Assembly: GCA_002347815.1 (NCBI GenBank)
Contig: DDXV01000018.1
Span: 57,595-121,594 of the forward strand
Reading direction: 5' to 3'
Source: Syntrophaceae bacterium UBA2251
GTDB lineage: Bacteria > Desulfobacterota > Syntrophia > Syntrophales > UBA2251
DNA: 64,000 nucleotides
A model generated the notes under the pieces. That model was given only the letters and a program-made list of their open reading frames with translations, was not told the origin of the DNA and searched no databases. Positions within the stretch are counted from its first letter, which is position 1, and every line of letters starts with the position of its first letter. Below are positions 24,987-33,503 of the stretch, piece by piece. Position numbers and translations under genes: made by a program.

Positions 24987-26585
24987 ATGATGATTATCGA
25001 CCCTTCAGAGGAAAACCGCTTCCGATTGACCCGGACCGCGAACGGCGACCGGGCAAAGGGCAAGTTCACCTGGCCCGACGGCCGCCGCTATGAAGGCGAG
25101 CTTCTGAACGGACATCTGCAAGGTCTCGGCGCCATGACCTGGCCGGACGGAAGCAGCTACACGGGAGAGTGGGAAAACGATCTGCCGCACGGGCGGGGCG
25201 TTTTCACCTGGCCCGACGGCCGCAAAATCCAGGGGGAATGGGAAGCGGGAAAGGCCAGGGAAGACGAGCGTCAGCGCCAAGCGAGGGAGTCGCAACCGAA
25301 GGCGGAAGAGGAAACCCAACGGAAAGCAGAAGGAGAGACCCGGCAAAAAGTCGAGGCGGAAGCCCGCCGCAAGGCCGAAGAAGAGGCCCGTTTGAAGGCG
25401 GAAGAGGAAGCCCGGCAACAGGCCGAAGCGGAGGCACTGAGCAAGAGGGAGGAGGAAGCCCGCCTGCTCGACGAGGAGGAGACCCGCCGCAAGGCCGAGG
25501 AGAAAGCCCGCCGCAAGGCCGAAACGGAAGCGGCGTTGCCGGCGACCGGGAAGGCCGAGGAGGAGGCCGATCTGGGCGACGAGGACGAGGAGCAGAAGCG
25601 GATCGAGGAGGAAATCCGGCAAAAGACGGAGGAACTCGCGCGGAAGAAAGCCGAGGCGGCGGCACGGCGCAAGGAGGCTGAGGCAAAGAAGAAAGCCGAG
25701 GAGGAGGCGCGCCGGATAGCCGAAGAAGAAGCCCGTCGAAAGGCTGAAGAAGAAGCCCGTCGAAAGGCCGAGGAAGAGGCCCGGCGCAAGGCCGAAGAAG
25801 AAGCCCGCCTAAAGGCCGAAGAAGAAACCCGCCTAAAGGCTGAAGAAGAAACCCGCCTAAAGGCTGAAGAAGAGGCTCGCCAAAAGGCTGAGGAAGAGGC
25901 CCGACGCAAGGCTGAAGAAGAAGCACGTCGAAAGGCCGAAGAAGAAACCCGCCGCAAGGCCGACGAATCCATGCGGAAGAAAATCGACGAGGAGGCCAAG
26001 CTCCGCGCGGAAGAGGAATTCGAAAGGCGCAAAGCGGAAGCGCAGGCTAGAGTACGGGCCGATGAAGAAACGCGCCGGAAGGCCGCGGCGGGAGCCAAAC
26101 CCCGGGAGGAAGCGCCGGCGCAAAAAATGAAGGAAGAAGCGCCCCCCGCGGAGGATGCCGGAAGACCGTTCCGCCGCAGGGACGAGGGAGGGCTGCTGCA
26201 GATGGCGTACCTGATCAAACTTCAGCAAGATTCAAAGACCCTCGCGAAAGACAAACCGCGGCAGCCCCTCCATCAGAAGATCACGGTGCCTTCCCCGGGT
26301 CTCCAGCCCTCCGGAGCCCGCCCCCTCAATCAACCCCAGCGCGGATCCAGTCCGGCGGAGGTCATCATGAACCATCCCGACGGCGGGAAATACGTCGGGG
26401 GGTGGAGCGACGGAATGGCCGAGGGAGACGGGATCCTGTCTTCGCCCGACGGGTCGAAGTACATGGGCCAGTGGCGGCAGGGCAAGAAGAACGGGGTGGG
26501 AATCCTGATCACGGCCGACGGGAAAAGGATTGTCGGCACCTGGAAAAACGACGAGTACGTGGAAAAGGCGCATGGACAAGACTGA
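24987..26585 (+). CDS. MORN / charged-helix / MORN protein
   Basis: This 532-residue protein has no signal peptide. Residues about 15-95 form three MORN repeats (for example FTWPDGRRYEGELLNGHLQG). Residues about 95-385 are an extremely charged Glu/Lys/Arg/Ala helix, including eleven exact-length octads at residues 236-323. Residues about 450-525 return to MORN repeats (PDGGKYVGGWSDGMAEGDG). The helix lacks hydrophobic heptads, so it may be a rigid single alpha-helix spacing two MORN plates. MORN repeats often bind lipids or act as scaffolds. It heads the MSHA-like pilus operon and overlaps the next MORN gene by 14 bases. The start is ATG-ATG right after a hairpin. Role unknown. Confidence 0.85.
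   Translation: MMIIDPSEENRFRLTRTANGDRAKGKFTWPDGRRYEGELLNGHLQGLGAMTWPDGSSYTGEWENDLPHGRGVFTWPDGRKIQGEWEAGKAREDERQRQARESQPKAEEETQRKAEGETRQKVEAEARRKAEEEARLKAEEEARQQAEAEALSKREEEARLLDEEETRRKAEEKARRKAETEAALPATGKAEEEADLGDEDEEQKRIEEEIRQKTEELARKKAEAAARRKEAEAKKKAEEEARRIAEEEARRKAEEEARRKAEEEARRKAEEEARLKAEEETRLKAEEETRLKAEEEARQKAEEEARRKAEEEARRKAEEETRRKADESMRKKIDEEAKLRAEEEFERRKAEAQARVRADEETRRKAAAGAKPREEAPAQKMKEEAPPAEDAGRPFRRRDEGGLLQMAYLIKLQQDSKTLAKDKPRQPLHQKITVPSPGLQPSGARPLNQPQRGSSPAEVIMNHPDGGKYVGGWSDGMAEGDGILSSPDGSKYMGQWRQGKKNGVGILITADGKRIVGTWKNDEYVEKAHGQD
25692..25955 (+). repeat. 24-base tandem repeat array (11 units) inside the MORN protein gene
   Basis: Eleven consecutive 24-base units encode octads of the form KAEEEARR, with limited variation (first residue K or I; sixth A or T; last R, L or Q). 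Units are most alike from about 25740 to 25950. Such arrays change copy number by slippage, in frame. Confidence 0.9.
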
Positions 26586-27144
26586 GCGGGATTCAAACGG
26601 ACAGCCGATGGTCGATTTTCACTGGGAGGCGCCTTCCCTGGAAGGCGAAGGAACGCTCACCTTCGAGGACGGTTCAAAATACAAGGGATCCTTCAAGGCC
26701 GGCCGCTTTGACGGTTACGGGACATTCACCTGGCCGGATGGAAGCCGCTACGAAGGCCAGTTGCGCGAGGGCCTCCCCCACGATCTGGGGACGCTCCAGC
26801 GGGCGGACAAGCACACGTACTCCGGCGAATGGAAACAGGGCATCGCGGACGGTGAAGGCGCGGAGACGCTGCCCGACGGCGGACGCTACTCGGGCCAGTG
26901 GAAGAACGGCCTGCGGAACGGCTATGGAGAGATGAACTTCGCCGAGGGGAAAAAGTACAACGGCGAATGGCAGGACGACATGCAGCACGGCACGGGGGAG
27001 CTTTTCCTGACCGACGGCTCCAAGTACGAAGGGACCTGGGTGGAAAACAACATGTCCGGCGCCGGCGTCCTGGTCTTCTGGGACGGAAAACGATATCGGG
27101 GCGTCTGGGAAAACGAGAAATTCAACGGTCACTTTGAAGTGTGA
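26572..27144 (+). CDS. MORN-repeat protein
   Basis: The product has 190 residues from the ATG at 26572, which overlaps the previous gene's end by 14 bases; an ATG at 26530 in the same frame is less likely. It consists almost wholly of about six to seven MORN repeats (YKGSFKAGRFDGYGTFTWPDG, YSGEWKQGIADGEG, YNGEWQDDMQHGTG, YEGTWVENNMSGAG, YRGVWENEKFNG). There is no signal peptide. Its close coupling with the long MORN/helix protein suggests that the two work together, perhaps as a cytoplasmic scaffold at the pilus base. Only 10 bases separate it from the MshI-like gene. Confidence 0.88.
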   Translation: MDKTERDSNGQPMVDFHWEAPSLEGEGTLTFEDGSKYKGSFKAGRFDGYGTFTWPDGSRYEGQLREGLPHDLGTLQRADKHTYSGEWKQGIADGEGAETLPDGGRYSGQWKNGLRNGYGEMNFAEGKKYNGEWQDDMQHGTGELFLTDGSKYEGTWVENNMSGAGVLVFWDGKRYRGVWENEKFNGHFEV

Positions 27145-27154
27145 AACGCGCGGC

Positions 27155-29032
27155 ATGAGTGAAATCACGTCCACCGAAAAACTGCTCGATCTCATCAGAA
27201 AGAAAAAAGGCGCGCTGCCGCCGTCCGCACTGAAGCCCAAGGCGTCCCCTTCAGGCGGAAGGAAAAGAATGCGTCTGTCGCTGCCGGCCAGACGCACCGC
27301 CGGAAAATCCATCCACGTCGGCGTCGACATCGGTCACGACTCCCTGCGAATGGTCAAAACGGTGAGGATCTCCGACACCCGATGGGACCTCATCGATCAG
27401 AAGACCCTCGCCTTCCCCCCCCAGGTGCGGCCGCGCACCCCGGACTTCAGCGAATTCCTGAAAACGGAGCTGAAGCAGTTCTGCGGCGCCTACAGGAAAA
27501 TCCAGATCTGGGCCATCATGCCCGCGGCCAACGTCAACGTCCGCCACCTCCGGATTCCGAAGGTCCCCAAGAACCAGATCGAAAATACCGTCTTCTGGGT
27601 CCTCAAAAAGGAGACGCCGTTCAACGAGAAGGAAACCCTCCTGGACTTCGACGTTCTGGAGGAGGTGCTCGACCAGGGCGCCCCGAAATGGCTTGTCATG
27701 GCCTATACGGCGCCCATCGCGGAGATCGAAGTCTTGAAAAGCCTCTTCTCGAAGATCGGCATGCCGCTGACGGGCATCTCCACGGTCCCCTTCGCCGTCC
27801 AGAACCTCCTCAGAACCTGCTGGATCCAGGAATCCGACGACGCCATCGCCAACCTCTTCATCGGCAACGATTTCTCGCGGATCGACTTCTACAGCAAGGG
27901 AAAGCTCGTCATGACCCGCGGGATCAAGGCCGGGATCAACAGCATGATCGAAGCCCTGCAGGAGGCCCTGGCGCCCCCGGACCCGCGGAACACCCTCTCG
28001 GAGGGCGAAGAACCGCCGCCGGAGATCAGTCTCGCCCAGGCCCGAAAATGCCTCTTCAGCCTGATCCCGGGCGCCAGGGCGTTGACGGAGGGGGACCCCG
28101 GCTACGACCTGACGGAAGAGCAGAAATTCCAGGCCGTTCTTCCGGCCCTGGACAGGATCATCCGCCAGGTCGAAAGGACCCTGGAACAGTACAACAAACC
28201 GGTGAGCCGGATTTTCGTCACGAGCGCCCTGGGCGTTTACCCCCCCCTCATCCGGCATGTGGGCGAAGAGCTCGACCTCGAAAGCGGCCCCCTGGATCCC
28301 TTCGAGCCCGGTCAGACCTGCTTCGACCCGGCGGCCGGGAACGGGACGATCGACGAACGCATCGCGCTGACGCCGGCCCTGGGGATGGCGCTTTCCGACA
28401 ACGCCTACACCCCCAACCTGCTGTTCACCGCCGGAGACGAACGGCAGCTCGACAGAATCAGCTGGTTCAACCGGGGCATCATCGCGGCCCTGGTCGTCGC
28501 GACCGTGATCACCGCCGGGTTTTTCTTCTATCAGCTCGGCATCGTCAACAATAAGAACGGCGAATTGGACCGCCTGAAGATGGAGATGTCCCGCTACCGG
28601 CCGCGCCTGACCCAGACCGATCTCCTGCAGATGGCGGCCCGGGCGAAGCAACAGAAGTACTCCCCCCGGATCTACAGCGAACGGTACCGCGGGATGGCCG
28701 TCATCGGGGAATTGTCGGCCCTGACCCCGATCCACATCCAGCTCATGAACCTGAAGGCCGATTTCGGAGCGGCCGCCGCGGAGAAAGCCGGTGCGACGCC
28801 CAAAGAGGCCCCCAAAGAAAAAACCGCTCCGGCGGGGGGGGAGGCGGGTCAGCTCACCGTCGAGGGCGTCATCCTCGGAAACCCCCGCTCCCTGGAATTA
28901 TCCCTGGCCGAGTATGTCATGAGGCTGCAGGATTCGCCGATCTTCCGGCAGGTCTCCCTGCAGCGAAACAGCGTCGAGCGCGTCGGCAAAAGGGACGTCC
29001 TGAAATTCACGATCAACCTGAAGGTCCTTTGA
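27155..29032 (+). CDS. MshI-like pilus assembly protein (PilM-PilN-type fusion)
   Basis: The product has 625 residues from the ATG at 27155. After a basic 50-residue leader comes an actin-like PilM/GspL domain (HVGVDIGHDSLRMVK; IPKVPKNQIENTVFWVLKKE). One transmembrane helix lies near residues 439-460 (GIIAALVVATVITAGFFFYQL), then a periplasmic PilN/GspL-like part of about 165 residues with an Ala/Pro/Lys-rich linker and a ferredoxin-like end (EYVMRLQDSPIFRQVSLQ). In MSHA loci this is MshI, which ties the cytoplasmic ATPase to the periplasmic scaffold. It lies 6 bases before the MshJ-like gene. Confidence 0.82.
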   Translation: MSEITSTEKLLDLIRKKKGALPPSALKPKASPSGGRKRMRLSLPARRTAGKSIHVGVDIGHDSLRMVKTVRISDTRWDLIDQKTLAFPPQVRPRTPDFSEFLKTELKQFCGAYRKIQIWAIMPAANVNVRHLRIPKVPKNQIENTVFWVLKKETPFNEKETLLDFDVLEEVLDQGAPKWLVMAYTAPIAEIEVLKSLFSKIGMPLTGISTVPFAVQNLLRTCWIQESDDAIANLFIGNDFSRIDFYSKGKLVMTRGIKAGINSMIEALQEALAPPDPRNTLSEGEEPPPEISLAQARKCLFSLIPGARALTEGDPGYDLTEEQKFQAVLPALDRIIRQVERTLEQYNKPVSRIFVTSALGVYPPLIRHVGEELDLESGPLDPFEPGQTCFDPAAGNGTIDERIALTPALGMALSDNAYTPNLLFTAGDERQLDRISWFNRGIIAALVVATVITAGFFFYQLGIVNNKNGELDRLKMEMSRYRPRLTQTDLLQMAARAKQQKYSPRIYSERYRGMAVIGELSALTPIHIQLMNLKADFGAAAAEKAGATPKEAPKEKTAPAGGEAGQLTVEGVILGNPRSLELSLAEYVMRLQDSPIFRQVSLQRNSVERVGKRDVLKFTINLKVL

Positions 29033-29038
29033 GAGGCC

Positions 29039-29572
29039 ATGCTGAAGACACTGAAATTGGTCCCGCGGCGGACGGTCATCATTCAGCTTTCCTGGCTGGG
29101 CGCCCTGCTGCTCGTCTCCCTCGCGGTGATTTACCCGATGCAGCGGGCGGCGGTCGGCCTCGACCGGGAGATCAAGGGGATGAAGGGTCAGCTCGACGAG
29201 CAAAAGGCCCTGCTTCCGATCTACGAGGCCCTGAAGGTCCGGAACCAGACCGCCCCCGCCGGCGCCCTCCCGACGCCGGAGCGAAGCAAACTCTCCCGGA
29301 GACTGGTCAGCACGATTCCGTTCACGTTCCGGAAAATCGCCCGGGAATCCGGGATGGAGGCCGTCTCCGTAACGCCCGACGTCGCGTCGCTATTGAACCA
29401 GCCCGGGCAGTTTCTGGTCCACCTGGTCGTTCGGGGGGATTTCATGAACTTCCGGAAGTTTCTGGTCGGCGTCGGTCAACTGCCCTACCTGGAGCGCGTC
29501 GAAGGCATCGAGATCCAGCCGGACCCCTATGCCATGGAATACAAACTGAAGATCCGGCTGGCCATGGGTTAA
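29039..29572 (+). CDS. MshJ/PilO/GspM-like pilus assembly protein
   Basis: This 177-residue protein has a short cytoplasmic basic N-terminus, one transmembrane helix (about 14-34, LSWLGALLLVSLAVIYPM), a coiled-coil stretch (LDREIKGMKGQLDEQKALLP) and a C-terminal ferredoxin-like domain (FLVHLVVRGDFMNFRKFL). This is the standard layout of PilO/GspM/MshJ inner-membrane scaffold proteins, which dimerise with the MshI/PilN part. Sequence similarity is low in this family, so the call leans on layout and gene order. Confidence 0.75.
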   Translation: MLKTLKLVPRRTVIIQLSWLGALLLVSLAVIYPMQRAAVGLDREIKGMKGQLDEQKALLPIYEALKVRNQTAPAGALPTPERSKLSRRLVSTIPFTFRKIARESGMEAVSVTPDVASLLNQPGQFLVHLVVRGDFMNFRKFLVGVGQLPYLERVEGIEIQPDPYAMEYKLKIRLAMG

Positions 29573-29591
29573 GGACGGGATCGGCAAGATT

Positions 29592-30122
29592 ATGCCAAAA
29601 CTGGAACCGAGACAGATCGTCATCCTGGGCATCATGCTGCTCGCGATCCTCTATGGCGCTTACGAGCTCCTCTTCACGGGACGGAAGGGTCCGGCCGCCC
29701 CCGCCCCCGTGACAGCGCGGAGCGGCGCGGACCTGACGACGTTCATCACCGACATGAGCGCGGTCCTGGGAAAGGACGCCCCCTCGCAGATCGATGCGCA
29801 GGCGATTCAACGCGCGGAGGCGGATTGGCTCCGCAACCCCTTTTCCCCGCCCCGGAGCGACCCGCAATGGGCCACCGCGAAGGTGGCGCCCCAGGCCGGC
29901 GGCGCCGCCGTAGCCGCGGCCGGTCCCGCGAAGGCGTCCTTCAACTATACCGGCTACGTGGACATGGGCCACAAAAAAATTGCCATTGTCAACGGGAACG
30001 CCTATGCCGCGGGAGACGCCTTGGATGTCGAGGGCTACGTGCTCAAAGGGGTCACCCCGTCCCGGATCACCCTCTTCAACCGGGAGAGCGGACGGACCCT
30101 GGACGTTCCCCTTCAGGAATGA
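29592..30122 (+). CDS. MshK/PilP/GspC-like pilus assembly protein
   Basis: This 176-residue protein has an inner-membrane helix at about residues 9-25 (VILGIMLLAILYGAYEL), an Ala/Pro/Gly-rich linker and a C-terminal beta domain (FNYTGYVDMGHKKIAIVNGNAYAAGD ... VTPSRITLFN) of the PilP/GspC homology-region type that contacts the secretin N-domains. It lies between the MshJ-like gene and the secretin, exactly where mshK is found. The last two codons overlap a possible upstream start of the secretin gene (ATGA at 30119). Confidence 0.7.
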   Translation: MPKLEPRQIVILGIMLLAILYGAYELLFTGRKGPAAPAPVTARSGADLTTFITDMSAVLGKDAPSQIDAQAIQRAEADWLRNPFSPPRSDPQWATAKVAPQAGGAAVAAAGPAKASFNYTGYVDMGHKKIAIVNGNAYAAGDALDVEGYVLKGVTPSRITLFNRESGRTLDVPLQE

Positions 30123-30142
30123 CCTGCGATGGAGGAAAGGCC

Positions 30143-31756
30143 TTGAATCAACAGAACGATCCATCAATCTTCCGCCGGGGGTTCGGCATCCTGCTTGGAC
30201 TGTGCTTCCTCGCGGGTTGCTCCAGCGACATGGCCCTGAAAAAGGACCCCTTCTTCGAAAAATGGAAGACCCTGTCGGAAACCGCGACGGGCGCTTCCCC
30301 CACCGCCACGCCGCGCACGATCGACGCCTCCCAGATCATTTCCAAACCCGGGGCCGAACCCGTGGAGGCGCTGCCCGCCGCCGTGGTCAGGCGCCTTCCC
30401 ACGACGAAAATCAACCTGAAGATGAACCAGGCCGACGTGAAGGCCGTCCTGCGGTCGCTGGCCCTCGCCGCCGGCTTGAACATCCTGATCAAGAACGAGA
30501 TCAAGGGAGAGGTCAGCGTCGATTTCAAGGGCGTCCCCTGGGATCAGGCGTTCAGCAGCATCCTCAAAAACCAGGGCCTGGCCTACGAGCCGAACCCCTG
30601 GGACGGCGGCATCCTCCGGGTGATCTCCATGGAGGACCAGGAGCGCGACCTCAAGCGCAGGTCCCAGGAAATGAATGCAAGACAGATGGAACCGCCCGTC
30701 ACGCTGGTGGTTCCCATCGAGTACGGAAAGGCCAAGGACATCCGGGACAACCTCCAGGAGTTCCTCACCCGGGACAAGGACGGCAAGGCCGTCGGTTCGA
30801 TCAAGGTGGACGACCACAGCAATTCCCTGATCATCTCCGCCATCCGCGACGACCTGGACCGGATGATGGCCATCATCGAAAAGATCGACAAGCCCACCCA
30901 CCAGATCCTGATCCGGGCCAACATCGTGGAGGCGACGAAGACTACCGCGCGGGACCTGGGCGTCCAGTGGGGGGGGATGTATTCGGGCACGCTCGACAAC
31001 CGCGGCCTGTACGTCACGCCCGGCGGATCGGCCGGCAGCACGACCGCCGATCCGGTCACCGGCGCCTATACGCCCCTGTCGAGCGCGGCGGGAATCTCCG
31101 GCCAGGGGTTCGGCCTCAACTTTCCCGCGGCCGCGGTGGGGGCGGCCGGCGGGGGCGCCCTCGGGGTGCTTTTCGGAACGATCGGCGGCAACATCCTGGA
31201 GCTGCAGTTGCAGGCGCTGCAGCAGGACGGCAAGATCAACATCCTGTCGAGCCCGTCCATCACGACGCTCGACAACCAGACCGCCTACACGGAAAACGGC
31301 GAGCGCGTGCCGTACGTCTCCACCAGCACCAGCACGACCGGCACCACCCAGGACGTCTCGTTCGAAGACGCCGTCCTCCGTCTGGAGATCAAGCCCCACG
31401 TGATCGGGGACCAATATTTGAAGATGGACGTCCTGGTCAAGAAGAACGAGGTGGACACCTCTCGCAACGTCCTGGGCAATCCCTACATCATCAAGAAGGA
31501 GACCAAAACCACACTGATCGTCCGGGACGGGGAAACCATCGTCATCTCGGGCCTGACCAAACAGCGGATGGTTGACTCCGAGAGCGGGCTGCCCTGGCTG
31601 AAGAGCATGCCCCTGCTGAGCTGGCTCTTCAAATCGACCGGAAAATCGGAGGCCATGGAGGAGGTCCTGGTCTTCATCACGCCGACCATCCTGCCGCCGC
31701 AGACGGCGGCCGTTCAGCCGCCGGGCGGGGACAAGCCGGCCGGCGCGGCGAGATAG
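30143..31756 (+). CDS. MshL-like outer-membrane secretin lipoprotein
   Basis: The product has 537 residues. The start is uncertain: TTG at 30143 has GGAGG seven bases upstream, while ATG at 30119 overlaps the previous stop. The lipobox LCFLAGC (Cys26 from the TTG) marks a lipoprotein. Then follow an STN/N0 domain (ADVKAVLRSLALAAGLNILIKN), an N1/NolW domain (VVPIEYGKAKDIRDNLQEFL, VDDHSNSLIISAI) and the secretin barrel (ILSSPSITTLDNQTAYTENG to MEEVLVFITPTIL). It forms the outer-membrane pore for the pilus. A Gly/Ala-rich insert (about residues 295-345) sits before the barrel. Confidence 0.93.
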   Translation: MNQQNDPSIFRRGFGILLGLCFLAGCSSDMALKKDPFFEKWKTLSETATGASPTATPRTIDASQIISKPGAEPVEALPAAVVRRLPTTKINLKMNQADVKAVLRSLALAAGLNILIKNEIKGEVSVDFKGVPWDQAFSSILKNQGLAYEPNPWDGGILRVISMEDQERDLKRRSQEMNARQMEPPVTLVVPIEYGKAKDIRDNLQEFLTRDKDGKAVGSIKVDDHSNSLIISAIRDDLDRMMAIIEKIDKPTHQILIRANIVEATKTTARDLGVQWGGMYSGTLDNRGLYVTPGGSAGSTTADPVTGAYTPLSSAAGISGQGFGLNFPAAAVGAAGGGALGVLFGTIGGNILELQLQALQQDGKINILSSPSITTLDNQTAYTENGERVPYVSTSTSTTGTTQDVSFEDAVLRLEIKPHVIGDQYLKMDVLVKKNEVDTSRNVLGNPYIIKKETKTTLIVRDGETIVISGLTKQRMVDSESGLPWLKSMPLLSWLFKSTGKSEAMEEVLVFITPTILPPQTAAVQPPGGDKPAGAAR

Positions 31757-31768
31757 ACCCGGGGAGCG

Positions 31769-33496
31769 GTGTCGCAACCGATGGATTACTTCAAAATTCT
31801 GAACCTCAGCCGGGAGCCCTTCTCCAACTCTCCCGAGCCGGCTTTCTTCTTCCAGTCGCCGACGCACGTGCGCTGCCTGCAGAAGCTCGAACTCGCCATC
31901 CGGCTGCGCCGGGGCCTGAACGTGGTGATGGGCCGCGTGGGCACGGGCAAGACGACCCTGTGCCGGCACCTGATCGCCCAGTTCGCCCAGGCGAACGAGG
32001 AGGCCGACGCGGTGGAAACGCACCTGCTGATGGACCCGGCCTTCAGCACCCCCCTGGAATTCCTGTCCACCGTGGCCCTGGGCTTCGGCATCAACGGCAA
32101 GCGGAAACGGCGGACCGGCCCTGACCCGGACGTCACCGACTGGCAGCTCAAGGAGAACATCAAAAACTACCTCTTCACCAAGGGCGTGGGCGAAAAGAAG
32201 ATCGTCGTCCTGCTGATCGACGAGGGCCAGAAGCTGCCGGACTTCTGCCTGGAGATCCTGCGGGAGTTTCTCAACTACGAAACGAACGAAAACAAGCTCC
32301 TGCAGATCGTCATCTTCGGCCAGCCGGAATTTCAGCAGCTCCTGAACCGCATGGAAAACGTCGCGGACCGGGTGAACCTGGTCCACATGCTGGAGCCCCT
32401 GAGCTTCAAGGAAACCCGCGGCCTGATCCAGTTTCGCCTGAACCAGGCGAGCGAACCGGGACACATCCCCGCGCTCTTCACCCGGCCGGCGCTTTTGGCG
32501 ATCTATCAGGCCACGGGCGGCTATCCCCGGAAAATCATCACGCTCTGCCACCAGGTCATGCTGGCGATGATCATCCAGAACCGGTCCAAGGCGGGCTGGT
32601 TTCTGGTGCGCTCCTGCGCCTCGCGGCTGGCCATCGCGGACACGACGTGGCGGCCCCGGTCGTTGCGACGGGCCGCGCTGCTGGCCATCCTCGCGGGATT
32701 TCTGGTTTTGCTCGCGATCTATCCCCCACTCACCGATTGGGTCAAGGGGCTTTCCCTCCCCGTTCTGAAAACCGCCCCCATCAAGACGACGGCCACCCCC
32801 TCCCCCGAGACGCCATCCACCTCCGCGGCCCCCGGAACGTCAGGGACCAACCCAGCCTCCACGGCTGCGAAAACGTCGGATTCCGCCACGACCCCGGCCC
32901 CGGCAACGCCCGGGGCCCCGGCGACACCCGCGAATGCGACGCCCCCTGGAGTCCAGGCCGCGGCCCCGGCGGCGCCCCCCACGGCCGTGTCGTCCGCGGC
33001 CTGGAACAGGGGCCTTGCTCAACGCAAGCCCGCCCTGCTGGGCAGGATAACCCTGAAGGAAGGACGGGCGGTCTGGGGAATGTTGAGGGATGTTTACGGC
33101 GAATACAATCCCGTCATCTTCGAGAAGGTGACCCTGGCCAATCCGCACATCGCGAATTTCAGCCGGGTGCCGGCGGGAGCGGTGATCCACCTGCCGGCCT
33201 TGTCCGTCGAACAAAACCCCCTGGCGGAAGCCCCCTATTGGGTGCAGATCCGCGCCTCGAACAATCTCGAAGAGATCTATGAATTCTACCGGACCCACAA
33301 GGCCGCCTCGCCGCCGCTCCGTTTTCTTCCCTATTGGAATCCCCGCCAGGGTATGGTATTCAGTGTCCTCCTGAAAAACGGCCTGCCCGATGAGGCCTCG
33401 GCGCGGCGGAGCATCGCCCGGCTGCCGGCGGCGCTCGCTTCCGGGGCAAGGGTAATGACACAGCCGGAACCGGGCGCCGTTTTCTATACCCGGTAG
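31769..33496 (+). CDS. MshM/ExeA-like ATPase with C-terminal LysM- and SPOR-like parts
   Basis: The product has 575 residues from GTG 31769; ATG 31781 is an alternative. The N-terminus is an ExeA/GspA AAA ATPase: Walker A GRVGTGKTT (55-63), Walker B IVVLLIDEGQ, and PLSFKETRGLIQFRL. One membrane helix lies near residue 301-323, followed by a long Ala/Pro/Thr linker, a LysM-like segment (about 412-467) and a SPOR-like C-terminus (about 488-570). ExeA-type proteins help place the secretin through the peptidoglycan; the extra periplasmic part could bind peptidoglycan directly and replace a separate GspB-like partner. Confidence 0.82.
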   Translation: MSQPMDYFKILNLSREPFSNSPEPAFFFQSPTHVRCLQKLELAIRLRRGLNVVMGRVGTGKTTLCRHLIAQFAQANEEADAVETHLLMDPAFSTPLEFLSTVALGFGINGKRKRRTGPDPDVTDWQLKENIKNYLFTKGVGEKKIVVLLIDEGQKLPDFCLEILREFLNYETNENKLLQIVIFGQPEFQQLLNRMENVADRVNLVHMLEPLSFKETRGLIQFRLNQASEPGHIPALFTRPALLAIYQATGGYPRKIITLCHQVMLAMIIQNRSKAGWFLVRSCASRLAIADTTWRPRSLRRAALLAILAGFLVLLAIYPPLTDWVKGLSLPVLKTAPIKTTATPSPETPSTSAAPGTSGTNPASTAAKTSDSATTPAPATPGAPATPANATPPGVQAAAPAAPPTAVSSAAWNRGLAQRKPALLGRITLKEGRAVWGMLRDVYGEYNPVIFEKVTLANPHIANFSRVPAGAVIHLPALSVEQNPLAEAPYWVQIRASNNLEEIYEFYRTHKAASPPLRFLPYWNPRQGMVFSVLLKNGLPDEASARRSIARLPAALASGARVMTQPEPGAVFYTR

Positions 33497-33503
33497 AGGA
33501 GAC

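Noticed and set aside
25256..26150. TolA homologue, because of the Glu/Lys/Ala-rich helix
   Set aside because: There is no N-terminal membrane anchor or C-terminal TolA domain; both ends are MORN repeats.
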